Source: Candidatus Dormiibacterota bacterium (GTDB lineage Bacteria > Chloroflexota > Dormibacteria > CF-121). Taken from it: a stretch of DNA of 64,000 nt. Numbering within the stretch: the stretch's first letter is position 1; each line of letters starts with the position of its first letter. Both the position numbers and the translations under genes were made by a program. The stretch covers positions 42,812-106,811 of the forward strand of contig DASZZN010000023.1 in NCBI GenBank assembly GCA_035544955.1, read 5' to 3'. Below are positions 16,553 to 24,799 of this stretch, piece by piece. The notes beneath the pieces were generated by a model. The model made no database searches. It had not been told where the DNA came from and worked only from the letters and a program-made list of their open reading frames with translations.

Positions 16553-16595
16553 AGGTCTCCCTCCCCCTCTGGGGGAGGGTAGGGTGGGGTCCGGC
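16553..16595. repeat. GC-rich palindromic interspersed repeat, copy 2
   Basis: CCCTCCCCC (16559-16567) and GGGGGAGGG (16571-16579) form a perfect 9-bp stem with a 3-base loop, followed by TAGGGTGGGG. It lies between the tal-pgi start and the stop of the NHL/anchor-D gene, so it could end transcription of the latter, although no U-run follows. Confidence 0.65.
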
Positions 16596-19500
16596 TTAGG
16601 TCCCGACGCCGCTCAGGGTAATCCGCTGGGTCCCGGCATTGTCGATGATCGTGACGACGCCGGAAAGGGCCCCAGTGGCCTGCGGGAGGAAGGTCACGCT
16701 GATCGTGCAGCTGACTCGGGGTGCCAGGGTGCTGCCGCAGTTCGTGGTCATCGTGAAGTTATCGCCGGCGAGGCTGATGCTGCCGATTGACAGCGGGCCG
16801 TTCCCTGAATTGAACAGGACCACCGTCTGCGGCAGGGTCGAAGTCCCGGAGGTCACGCCACCGAAGTTCAGGTATCCGCTGCTCAGTAATGGCCTGGCCG
16901 CGGTTCCGGTTCCGCGCAGACTGACCGTTTGAGCGCCGCCTGGGCCGTCGTCGTAGAGCGTCAGGGCGGCGCTGCGAACGCCGTACCCGCGTGGCGCGAA
17001 GCCGACCGTAATCGCGCAGGATGCGCCGGGTGCGATCGCCCGCAGGCAGTTGTTCGTCTGCGTGTAGTCGCCGGCGGCGGCTCCACTGATCCCGACCGAA
17101 CGGATCGTGAGCGCGCCGTCGCCCGTGTTCGTCACCGTCACGACCTGCGGCGCCGCTGTTCCGCCCACGTTCGCGCCGGGCGAGAGCAGCGCCGCGCTCA
17201 AGGTCGCCATCGGCTGGTAGGCAAGGCCCGTGAGCCGCACGACATCGCTGGAGCCGGGAGCCGCGTTGGCGTCATCCGTCACGACCAGGCTGCCGCTGCG
17301 GGCCCCGCCCGCCTGCGGCGCGAAGGTCACGTCGATCGTGCACGAAATCCCCGGGAGCAGTTGCGCCGGACAATGCGGGGTGGCTCTGAAATCGCCGGTG
17401 GCCGCGATCGCGCCGATGGTGAGCGGCCCGTCGCCGCGGTTCGTCAGCACGACGCTTTGCGGCGCGCTATTAGACCCGACGTTCTGGCTGAATTTGAGGC
17501 GGTCAGGACCGAGGTGCGACAGCGCCATGGTCGCCACACCCATCACCTGGATCCGCTGCGGGCTGTCGGCTGAGTCGTCGGCCACGACGATGTAGCCGTC
17601 GCGCTCCCCGAGGGTGCTGGGGATAAAGGTAATCGTGATGGCGCAGCTGGCGCCAGCTGCGAGCACCGGCGGGCAGTTGTTGCTCTGCGAGAAGTCGCCG
17701 TCCTCACGGATGGCGCTAAGGTGGAGCGCCGCCTGCCCGGTATTGACCAGCCTGATGGTTTCTGAGCCACTGCTGCTGCCCAGGTTCTGGGTGAAGATCA
17801 GCGATTGGCTGTTGAAGCTCGCCGCTGGTTGCGCCACGCTTCCCGTAAGCGGCACCGATTGCGAAGCGCCCCCCGACGATCCGTTCCCGCCGGCATCGTC
17901 CTTGATGGTGAGCGTGCCGCTGCGCGTCTTCTTGTCGTCGGGGCCGATCTGGTTGAGCGTAATCGTGATCTGGCAGCTACTATGGCCGGTCATCACACTC
18001 GGACAGTTATTGCTCTGGCCGAAATCCGGGTCGGTACCTTTATCGAGGGCGATCGAGGTGATGTGCAGCAGGCCACCGCCGTTGTTCGTCAGCGTCACGG
18101 TCGCCGGCGTGGGCGGCGCGTTGACCGGCTGATTGATGACGACCGCGGGCGGACTGAAGGTCACGAGGGCTGCCGTCGCTTCACCCTTCAGGGTGATCAG
18201 TTGCTGACCTCCGACCGCATCGTTGGGAATCACAGCGCTGCCCGTGTGGGTGCCGAGGGTCGCACGCGGCTGAAAGGCCACCTCGAAGGAGCAGCTCGTC
18301 CCCGGCTCGAGCTTCGCCTGGGCGCAGGTGTTCTTCAAGGGGTCGAGGTAGAAGTTGTTCCGATCCGCACCGAGATCGACCGCCCCCATCACCAGTAGCC
18401 CGCTGCCCGTGCTGGTCACAGTCACGCTCTGCGGTTGGCTGCGCCCGGACAGGTTGGTTGGATCGAAGTTGACCTGGGTGCGCTGGATCCCGGCCTGGGT
18501 GACGCCCAGCCAGCGGACGCGGCTGTTGAAGCTGTCGGCGACGAGCATCGCGCCCGAGTCCCCAAGCATGCTGAGGCCACGTGGCGCATCGACTTCGGCG
18601 GCGTCGGCCGGGCCGGCGTCGCCCTGAAGTCCCGAGGTGCCGATTCCCCCGAAGGTCGTCACCGCCTGACCCGTGAGGTCAATGCGACGAACGCGGTGGT
18701 TCAGGTAGTCGGCGACGTAAACGGTACCCTGGTCAACCGTCGCACTCCAGGGACGATTGAAGTGGGCTTGGGCCGCCGCGCCGTCGCCGAATGCCGGTGC
18801 GCCATCCCCGGCGATCGTCTGGATCACGTCGGATGCCTTCGGATCCGCGCTGACGGCAGCGACCCGGCGGATCCGGTGGTTGAAGCTGTCGGTGATGTAG
18901 AGGTTGGGCGAGGCCGCGGTGTCGAGCGCAACACCAAAGGGGAAGTACAGATCGGCCTGGCGCGCGTCGCCATTTTCGCCGCTGTACCCGAGCCGGCCGC
19001 TGCCGGCCACCGTGAAGATCGAGCCCACCGACGATACCTTGCCGTTTCCATCGAACCGCAGTCCACCCACGACTTCGCGCACGCGACTGTTGTAGGTGTC
19101 GGCGATGAAGAGGTTGCCCGCCGGATCGACGGCCAGTCCGGTCGGATAGCTCAGCGACGCCTGGTTCGCGGGTTTGCCCTCGTCGGTGCTGGCATAGCCT
19201 GCCGTCCCGGTGCCGGCGACGGTCGCGATCGTCTGATGCGTCAGGTCGATCGCGCGGACGACATTGTTGAAGGTATCGGCGACATACAGCACGTTGTGCG
19301 GGGTATCGAGCGCCCCACCCATCGGGTACGCCAGCCGTGTGTCCGTAGCCTGGGTCGAGGGGATCCCCGGCCCGCGCACCCCACCGATTCCGGCAAGCGT
19401 GCTGACGTCGTCGTCGTCGTTGTCAGGCTTCGTGTCGTCGTCAGGTTTCGCATGGTTGGCCGCGTCCGTGTCGTTCGTGGTGAAGGTTCGCACCGAATGA

Positions 19501-20837
19501 TTGAAGGTATCGATCACGTAGCGTTGGCCGGTCACCGCTGGCACCGCCGCGTTCAGTGGCGACCCGGTTCCTAGGTGCGAGAGCACGGCCGCCGGGGCTG
19601 CAAATTGGGCTTGGCCCGGTGGCTGGCCGTTGCCGGCGAAGCTCGCCGTCCCGTTGCCGGCTTCGATATGAATGTTGTGCGCGGGCGTCGTGGAGAGGGT
19701 GCCTTCCAGCACTCGCAGCAGGTTGTTGCCGGTGTCCGCGATGACGACGTCGCCGTTCGGCCGAACGGCGACCGCCGTCGGTGCGGCGAGCTGCGCCAGG
19801 ATCGCCGGGCCACCGTCGCCAAACTCGCCGGACTTGCCGGTCCCAGCGACGGTTCGCAGGAAGTGATCCCCGATCGCCAGCTCGCGAACGACGTTGTTGC
19901 CGGTATCGGCGATGTACAGGTTCGCCTTCTCGTCGAAGGCGAGCCCTGATGGCTGCCTCAGCAACGCTGTCGTGGCGAGCACGCCGTCGGTATAGCCGGC
20001 ATTCCCCGTGCCGGCCACGGTTGTCAGCGAACCCGTGACCAGGTCGAATCGGCGGACCACATTGTTATAGGTATCGGCGATGTACAGCCCATCGCCGTTG
20101 ATGGCGAGGCCGCGCGGTTGGTTCAGGGGTGCGGCGACCAGTGTCCGGATGATGCCGCCGCCGTCGATCGCCCGCACCCGGTTGTTGAGGGTGTCGGCGA
20201 CGTAGACCGTCCTCCGCTTGCTGTCCCAGGCGATCCCGTATGGCGAGTTGAGCTTGGCCGTCGCGGCCGGGCCCTGATCGCCGGCGTACCCGAAGGTCCC
20301 GGTTCCGGCAATGGTGCTGATCACCGCCGTCTGTGCGCCGCTGGGGTTATCGATCGACGGGATGGTGACCGTCGCCTTGCGCACCTGGTGGGCGAATGTG
20401 TCGGCGATGTAGACGTCGAAGCCGGTCACCTGGTAGCCCACCTGCGTGACCTGCCCGATGGCGACCGCATACGGGCCGGCCAGTTGGGCCTTCGCCGGGT
20501 CACCAGCGTCGCCCGCGACCGCCAGGCTCCCGGCGCCGGCAAAGGCCACCTCGCTGTTGTCGATCAGCAGCCGGACCACGTGGTTGGCCGGGTCGGCTAC
20601 GAACGTGTAGCGGCCGAACACCGCGAGGCCGAAAGGCTGTTGGGCGACGTCGGTCGGCTTGCCAGCAGCCGGCGCGCCGGCATAGGTCGAGAGTTCAGGA
20701 CGGCCCGCGATTGGGGCGGCGAAGGCCACGATGGGCGGCGAGGTGACCGCGATCTGTGGGACGGCGAGGCTGGCAAGCAGGACGGACGGACCCAGGGCGC
20801 GCCACCACCGGCTCCCCCAGCGGCGTCCTCTCATCAT
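16596..20837 (-). CDS. Secreted NHL-repeat and choice-of-anchor-D (ASH-type) repeat protein
   Basis: A 1413-residue exported protein. A signal peptide occupies about residues 1-40. From about 50 to 785 runs a long series of NHL propeller repeats, recognisable by recurrent (V/I)ADTxNNxVR units and Gly-rich connectors such as VAGTGxxGYxG; there are enough blades for two propellers. From about 790 to the end are six beta-sandwich modules of the choice-of-anchor-D/ASH type, each with a TNxGxGxLxI core and a Cys pair (for example NNCP and SCxI). No sortase or membrane anchor is seen at the C-terminus. NHL propellers bind proteins or glycans. It sits downstream of two other surface-type genes on the same strand and next to the injection-system cluster. 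Confidence 0.85.
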   Translation of the reverse strand: MMRGRRWGSRWWRALGPSVLLASLAVPQIAVTSPPIVAFAAPIAGRPELSTYAGAPAAGKPTDVAQQPFGLAVFGRYTFVADPANHVVRLLIDNSEVAFAGAGSLAVAGDAGDPAKAQLAGPYAVAIGQVTQVGYQVTGFDVYIADTFAHQVRKATVTIPSIDNPSGAQTAVISTIAGTGTFGYAGDQGPAATAKLNSPYGIAWDSKRRTVYVADTLNNRVRAIDGGGIIRTLVAAPLNQPRGLAINGDGLYIADTYNNVVRRFDLVTGSLTTVAGTGNAGYTDGVLATTALLRQPSGLAFDEKANLYIADTGNNVVRELAIGDHFLRTVAGTGKSGEFGDGGPAILAQLAAPTAVAVRPNGDVVIADTGNNLLRVLEGTLSTTPAHNIHIEAGNGTASFAGNGQPPGQAQFAAPAAVLSHLGTGSPLNAAVPAVTGQRYVIDTFNHSVRTFTTNDTDAANHAKPDDDTKPDNDDDDVSTLAGIGGVRGPGIPSTQATDTRLAYPMGGALDTPHNVLYVADTFNNVVRAIDLTHQTIATVAGTGTAGYASTDEGKPANQASLSYPTGLAVDPAGNLFIADTYNSRVREVVGGLRFDGNGKVSSVGSIFTVAGSGRLGYSGENGDARQADLYFPFGVALDTAASPNLYITDSFNHRIRRVAAVSADPKASDVIQTIAGDGAPAFGDGAAAQAHFNRPWSATVDQGTVYVADYLNHRVRRIDLTGQAVTTFGGIGTSGLQGDAGPADAAEVDAPRGLSMLGDSGAMLVADSFNSRVRWLGVTQAGIQRTQVNFDPTNLSGRSQPQSVTVTSTGSGLLVMGAVDLGADRNNFYLDPLKNTCAQAKLEPGTSCSFEVAFQPRATLGTHTGSAVIPNDAVGGQQLITLKGEATAALVTFSPPAVVINQPVNAPPTPATVTLTNNGGGLLHITSIALDKGTDPDFGQSNNCPSVMTGHSSCQITITLNQIGPDDKKTRSGTLTIKDDAGGNGSSGGASQSVPLTGSVAQPAASFNSQSLIFTQNLGSSSGSETIRLVNTGQAALHLSAIREDGDFSQSNNCPPVLAAGASCAITITFIPSTLGERDGYIVVADDSADSPQRIQVMGVATMALSHLGPDRLKFSQNVGSNSAPQSVVLTNRGDGPLTIGAIAATGDFRATPHCPAQLLPGISCTIDVTFAPQAGGARSGSLVVTDDANAAPGSSDVVRLTGLAYQPMATLSAALLSPGANVGGTAAPQVVTVTNTGDGALTIRSVGISGAAAGDYTQTNNCLRAIAPGASCAITVGFAPRGYGVRSAALTLYDDGPGGAQTVSLRGTGTAARPLLSSGYLNFGGVTSGTSTLPQTVVLFNSGNGPLSIGSISLAGDNFTMTTNCGSTLAPRVSCTISVTFLPQATGALSGVVTIIDNAGTQRITLSGVGT

Positions 20838-20898
20838 GCGGTTCCCCCGTGCGTCGCGACGACCCCCGCAGGCATCATACCCTGAACTTCAGCCAAGA

Positions 20899-22044
20899 TC
20901 ACCGCCGAAGGACCAAATCGGTGGGTTGCGAGCGACCGGGCGTCACCAGGAAAGGCGCGTCCGCCTCGATGGCGGAGCCGGCTCGGTCGCCGAACGGGTT
21001 CGCTACGATCGCCTGCAGCATCCGCGGGCCCAGCAGGTCGTGATAGAGCACGAGAATTGGGAACTGGAACGAGCCGTTTGCGTCGGTCTTGATGATCTTC
21101 GGCAGCGGCGACCGCAGCGCCGGGGCACCCCAGTTGAGGAAAACGATCGACGCGTTTGCCGGGAAGCCCGCGCCGACGACGTTCGTGACGAAGCCAGGCG
21201 GCCCGATCGGCGGATCGAGTGCGACGGAGGGCTGGAAGCAGGGAATCTGGTACGTCGCGTCCGCTTCCCGTTGCCGGAAATCGTCGGCGCGCACCAGGTG
21301 CACACCCTCGGACCGGCTCCGCACCTGGATGCCCAGGTTGAAGTGGCCGAAGACGTCAGTTGTCCGTTCGAAGCTTTCGGGCGTCCCGCCCGGGCCGGCA
21401 TCGAAGGTCACGAGGACCGCGCTGTACGGATTGAAGTTCACACCGTCAACTGTGATGGTGTATGTCACGGGAGGGACCGGGGCCGGCGTCGGCGTCGGTT
21501 TCGGTTTCGGTGTAGGCCGCGGTGCGCCCGGCTTGAATGTGTCGGACGTCAGCGCGATGGCCGTAGCCGGCTGGAAGCATCCTGGCGTGACGGTGATTGC
21601 GGCGGGCGACACGATCGCCGTGGCCGGCTGACCACTCTGCCAAGCGATGAACGCGCGGTTGCTTTTGTGCACCTCGAGCCCATCGGTGAACGTTGCCTGG
21701 ATGACGTCGATGCGGGGATCCTTGCCGTTCGAGTAGACATAGTTCGCGTGCCCCGCTTTGTCGGTCGTCGACTTCGACACCGCGGCCTGTTTTTGCGCGT
21801 CGGTCACGTTCGCGAAGGTGACGGCAACGTTGCGGACCGCGATCCCACGCCAATCGACGACGGTGGCGGTGAGGGTGATGGGGCCCGGCATGTTGACCGG
21901 ATCCGACGCCGGATCGAGCTTGATCCGCGTCGCCGGGAAACCCGCCGCCAGGCTAGCCGGCGCGGCGAGGGCCGCGCTGCCGACGACAGCGACGACCACG
22001 GCACCAACGAGGATCGCAGCCGCCGCCAACCGGAGGCTGCGCAT
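20899..22044 (-). CDS. Secreted Ig-like/TIG-like domain protein of unknown function
   Basis: A 381-residue exported protein with a signal peptide at about 1-35. The first domain (about 40-140) looks like a bacterial Ig-like fold (TATVVDWRGIAVRNVAVTF is a Big_1-type strand pattern). A Pro/Thr/Lys-rich linker (about 175-190) follows, then two IPT/TIG-like segments (GVNFNPYSAVLVTFD and GAGFPANASIVFLNW). Each half carries a CFQP motif. The start overlaps the stop of the upstream gene by one base (TAATG), so the two are one operon with the NHL protein downstream. The domain assignment is by pattern; a partner or ligand is unknown. Confidence 0.7.
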   Translation of the reverse strand: MRSLRLAAAAILVGAVVVAVVGSAALAAPASLAAGFPATRIKLDPASDPVNMPGPITLTATVVDWRGIAVRNVAVTFANVTDAQKQAAVSKSTTDKAGHANYVYSNGKDPRIDVIQATFTDGLEVHKSNRAFIAWQSGQPATAIVSPAAITVTPGCFQPATAIALTSDTFKPGAPRPTPKPKPTPTPAPVPPVTYTITVDGVNFNPYSAVLVTFDAGPGGTPESFERTTDVFGHFNLGIQVRSRSEGVHLVRADDFRQREADATYQIPCFQPSVALDPPIGPPGFVTNVVGAGFPANASIVFLNWGAPALRSPLPKIIKTDANGSFQFPILVLYHDLLGPRMLQAIVANPFGDRAGSAIEADAPFLVTPGRSQPTDLVLRR

Positions 22045-23282
22045 TAACTCGGCGGGTTCTTGAAGTACCCGCTGTAGTAAACGGATGCGTCGCAGGTAGT
22101 GCCTTCCGGCGGGGTGCAGGTCAGCTCGATCTTGTCGTTCTTTTGGAACGTCAGCGGTGTGATGAAGTGAAAGTCGAGGTCGCGGAAGTTGTCGAGCTTG
22201 AGTTGCAGTAAGACCTGGTCCTGGTTCGTTTTCGCATTGAACCGTGACAGCTTCAAGTCGCCGGTCAAGCCGTTGGGATTCTCGAAGACAAGATCAGTAA
22301 CCGAGAGGCCGCCATCGGCAGGAACGGTCAGACTATTGCTACCGACGAGGCGCGCGGCGTAGGCATCGCCGCCAAATGGGTTCGCGCCGGTCACCCCGCC
22401 TCCGCCACCACCCGTAGTCGGCGGGTTCTGTGCCTTCAGGCTGTTGACCTGCGCTTGCAGCGAAGAGGTCTGGGGCGCGACCGCTTGGGTTGCGGCGCTC
22501 TGGATATTCGGCTTGACCAGAAGGAACCACAACAGCACCAGGACTAGTGCCAGGGCCGCGAGGCCAATCAGGGCGGGGAGCAGCCACGGCGGGATAAGAC
22601 CCTCCTGCTGCATCGTCCCGTCCACAGTGATGGGCGGCAAGTTGTCCTGGTGAACGATGACCTTGTAGGGGTTGGTCTTTGGCGGGCCGGTGAAAAAGCG
22701 CGTTTTCGGTGACATCCGCACCGAGGCAAAGCTGGCGGTGCCGGGTTCCGAACTGAGAGCCGGCGGGGTGATCGTGAAGTTAAGCTTGCGATCGGGATCG
22801 GCCGCCGTGAGGCGAGCACTGATGCGCACATTGCCACGGTTATCGAGCGCGAGGCGGGCGTGCGCACGGGACCGCCCTTTCGCTGTCCGTGGGATCAGCT
22901 CGGCGAATGTGTCGTTGAACGGACCGACTTCAACGACGCCTTCCTCGACAAGCGAGGCGCGAGCATCTTCGCGCGACTTGACCCTGACCGCAAACGGGAC
23001 AGCGCGCGCCGGGACGCTGGACGACTTCGGCGGCTTGAACCTGATGCGCGCGACCGCCTCGGCTCCCGGAAAGAGGGGAATGACGGCGGGCTCCACAATT
23101 GCCCACGCGGAGGCATCGCCCAGGACCTCGATGGTGAACTGATCGACCACCGTCCCGGAGTTGCGGACGCGAACCTCGGAGACGGCCTCGCCACCCGGTG
23201 TGACAGTGACAGCCTTGCTGGCAAGCGTGGCGGTAGCAGCCATGGCGCTCGAATCATAGGTAGCGCTCCGTGGCGCGGCCAT
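22044..23282 (-). CDS. Membrane-anchored beta-sandwich protein (COG1470-like), eCIS-adjacent
   Basis: Up to 412 residues. The N-terminal 220 residues form two beta-sandwich domains of the type seen in COG1470/NEW3 proteins (PGGEAVSEVRVRNSGTVVDQ, RLALDNRGNVRISARL). One membrane helix follows at about 233-256, then a Gln/Gly-rich stalk and a 110-residue C-terminal beta domain. There is no N-terminal signal sequence, so the sandwich domains would be cytoplasmic and the C-terminal domain outside. The start may be Met14 at 23243, which begins right at the first domain; neither start has a good Shine-Dalgarno. It is divergent from the LuxR-type regulator gene at the edge of the injection-system cluster. 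Confidence 0.7.
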   Translation of the reverse strand: MAAPRSATYDSSAMAATATLASKAVTVTPGGEAVSEVRVRNSGTVVDQFTIEVLGDASAWAIVEPAVIPLFPGAEAVARIRFKPPKSSSVPARAVPFAVRVKSREDARASLVEEGVVEVGPFNDTFAELIPRTAKGRSRAHARLALDNRGNVRISARLTAADPDRKLNFTITPPALSSEPGTASFASVRMSPKTRFFTGPPKTNPYKVIVHQDNLPPITVDGTMQQEGLIPPWLLPALIGLAALALVLVLLWFLLVKPNIQSAATQAVAPQTSSLQAQVNSLKAQNPPTTGGGGGGVTGANPFGGDAYAARLVGSNSLTVPADGGLSVTDLVFENPNGLTGDLKLSRFNAKTNQDQVLLQLKLDNFRDLDFHFITPLTFQKNDKIELTCTPPEGTTCDASVYYSGYFKNPPS

Positions 23283-23317
23283 AGCCAGAAAGGAAGACCT
23301 GCAGGCATCGCCTGCTG

Positions 23318-23349
23318 CCCGTTAAGTCCCCGTTAAGTGCCCGGAAAGT
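23318..23349 (+). promoter_or_regulatory. Three 11-bp-spaced direct repeats in the regulator promoter
   Basis: CCCGTTAAGT occurs at 23318-23327 and again at 23329-23338, and a weaker copy (GGAAAGT) follows in the same phase at 23343-23349. The spacing of 11 bp is one helical turn, as in PhoB/OmpR-type and SARP binding sites. The repeats cover the position of the -35 of the promoter whose -10 is CATAAT at 23359-23364, the arrangement used by activators that replace a -35. Confidence 0.5.
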
Positions 23350-23358
23350 CGAGACCAT

Positions 23359-23364
23359 CATAAT
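23359..23364 (+). promoter_or_regulatory. -10 element of the LuxR-type regulator gene
   Basis: CATAAT (five of six consensus bases) lies about 60 bases before the chosen GTG start and just downstream of the 11-bp direct repeats. No independent -35 consensus is visible. Confidence 0.4.
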
Positions 23365-23422
23365 GCGGCCAGCAGCGCAAGGGCAGCAGGAACCTGCCCG
23401 GGCCCCAGGAGGAGGAAAACCC

Positions 23423-24073
23423 GTGATCGCTACCCGCCCATCCGTCTTGACCGACCGTACACGCGTCTACATCGCCACATCTGATCCTGTTTCGCGAGCC
23501 GGCATCGCCAGCCAGCTTCGATCCCACCACGGACTCGACATGGTCGAAGAGCGCCAGGTCGATGCTGAGGTCGTCGCGCTGGTCATTGCCGACCAGATGG
23601 ACGAGGAGACCGCCCAGACCATTCGCGCATTGAAGCGTCGCGGCGTCGAGCGCGTGGTCTTGATCGTGACCCGTGTCGACGACACCGGCTTACTCAGCGC
23701 GCTGGAAGCTGGGGCCCGGGGCGTGCTGCGCCGCAACCAGGCAACACCCGAGAACCTGCTCGAAGCCATCCGTGCCGCTGCCGGCGGCGAGGGGGCGCTC
23801 TCGCCTGACCTGCTGGGCCGCTTGCTGGACCAGGTCGGTCGCCTGCAGCGCCAGGTCTTGAACCCGCGCGGACTGAGCTTTGCTGTTCTGACCGACCGGG
23901 AAATCAAGGTCCTCAAGCTGCTCGCGGACGGACTGGACACCGCGGAGGTTGGCCGCCGTCTGTTCTATTCAGAACGCACGGTCAAGAACATCGTGCACGA
24001 TGTCACAAGCCGGCTGAACCTCCGCAACCGCACCCAGGCGGTCGCCTACGCGCTCAGACAGGGCCTGATCTAG
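23423..24073 (+). CDS. LuxR/NarL-type regulator with degenerate receiver domain
   Basis: A 216-residue protein with a receiver-like domain (about 14-115) and a LuxR helix-turn-helix (about 154-214: LTDREIKVLKLLADGLDTAE...YSERTVKNIVHDV). The GTG start is preferred over an upstream ATG at 23363 because AGGAGGAGG lies eight bases before it. The receiver is unusual: the acidic pair normally found before the conserved Pro is Thr-Ser (ATSDP, residues 18-22), and the conserved Lys region reads VLRRNQ with Arg. Asp57 could still be the acceptor. No kinase gene is nearby. Similar regulators occur beside injection-system loci in actinobacteria, so control of this cluster is likely but inferred. Confidence 0.85.
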   Translation: MIATRPSVLTDRTRVYIATSDPVSRAGIASQLRSHHGLDMVEERQVDAEVVALVIADQMDEETAQTIRALKRRGVERVVLIVTRVDDTGLLSALEAGARGVLRRNQATPENLLEAIRAAAGGEGALSPDLLGRLLDQVGRLQRQVLNPRGLSFAVLTDREIKVLKLLADGLDTAEVGRRLFYSERTVKNIVHDVTSRLNLRNRTQAVAYALRQGLI

Positions 24074-24078
24074 CGGAC

Positions 24079-24789
24079 CTACTCCAATAGCAAGCGAGTG
24101 AGACGCTCGCGTTGCTGAGGGTCGCCGACGACTCGGTCAAGGCGAGAGGCAGCGTCCTTTCGAAACTGCTCGGGCTCTCCGCGTAGCGCCGTGAGGAATT
24201 CCTCCCGCTTCTGCGCGTCATCGACGTTCGCCAGGACTGCGTTGACCCTGGTCGGCTGGCCGGCCAGAACCTCCAGGACGTGGCTGAGAACCCAGTCAAG
24301 ATCCAACTTCGTTAGACCCGCAACCAACGATTGGCCGTTGGAAGGATCAACTACAGATCGTTTCAGGCGATCGAGTACTTCTTGCGATTGTGAGCGGGTT
24401 CCGGCGATCGCCCGCAATAGCTGCCATCGAATGTCGCTGAATCCAGGAGTTATTGCCGGGATGCCTTGAAAGAGATTAGGTCGTTCATCGAGGATGCGAA
24501 GTAGGGCCTGACCATCAAAGCCGCGAGGAAACGTTTCGATTGCTAGGATGGCGCCAGCTCGCACTTTCGGGTCGCTGTCTGTCAGGAGCGTCATGATGGC
24601 GTCCTTAACCCGTGGCTCCAAGGGCGTTCCGCGCGTTGCGTGCAAGACGGTCGTTACACCATCTTCCGGACCGTACGCCGTCCTCGATGGGAAGACGTCT
24701 TCTCCTTCAAGTGCGCGTCGAAACATCCCCACAAGGTCTGATTGAGGACCGATCCGAACGCCATTGACGACGATCTCATCTTTTCCCAC
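24079..24789 (-). CDS. HEAT-repeat-like protein downstream of the putative effector
   Basis: About 236 residues if translation starts at the GTG at 24789, 11 bases before the TAA of the upstream effector gene is passed; no Shine-Dalgarno is evident, so coupling to the upstream gene is likely. The frame is open further upstream but that part overlaps the effector gene out of frame. The sequence is helical and charged, with a HEAT-like unit (VKDAIMTLLTDSDPKVRAGA) and later helices rich in Leu and Arg. No enzyme motif is visible. Position directly after a large putative toxin suggests an immunity protein, chaperone or loading factor. This is inference from gene order. Confidence 0.6.
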   Translation of the reverse strand: MGKDEIVVNGVRIGPQSDLVGMFRRALEGEDVFPSRTAYGPEDGVTTVLHATRGTPLEPRVKDAIMTLLTDSDPKVRAGAILAIETFPRGFDGQALLRILDERPNLFQGIPAITPGFSDIRWQLLRAIAGTRSQSQEVLDRLKRSVVDPSNGQSLVAGLTKLDLDWVLSHVLEVLAGQPTRVNAVLANVDDAQKREEFLTALRGEPEQFRKDAASRLDRVVGDPQQRERLTRLLLE

Positions 24790-24799
24790 GGCGGCCAGA

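Noticed and set aside
19000..20700. Regularly spaced similar DNA units resembling a repeat array
   Set aside because: The periodicity follows NHL protein repeats in the coding frame, units are diverged and no unique spacers are present; not a CRISPR array.
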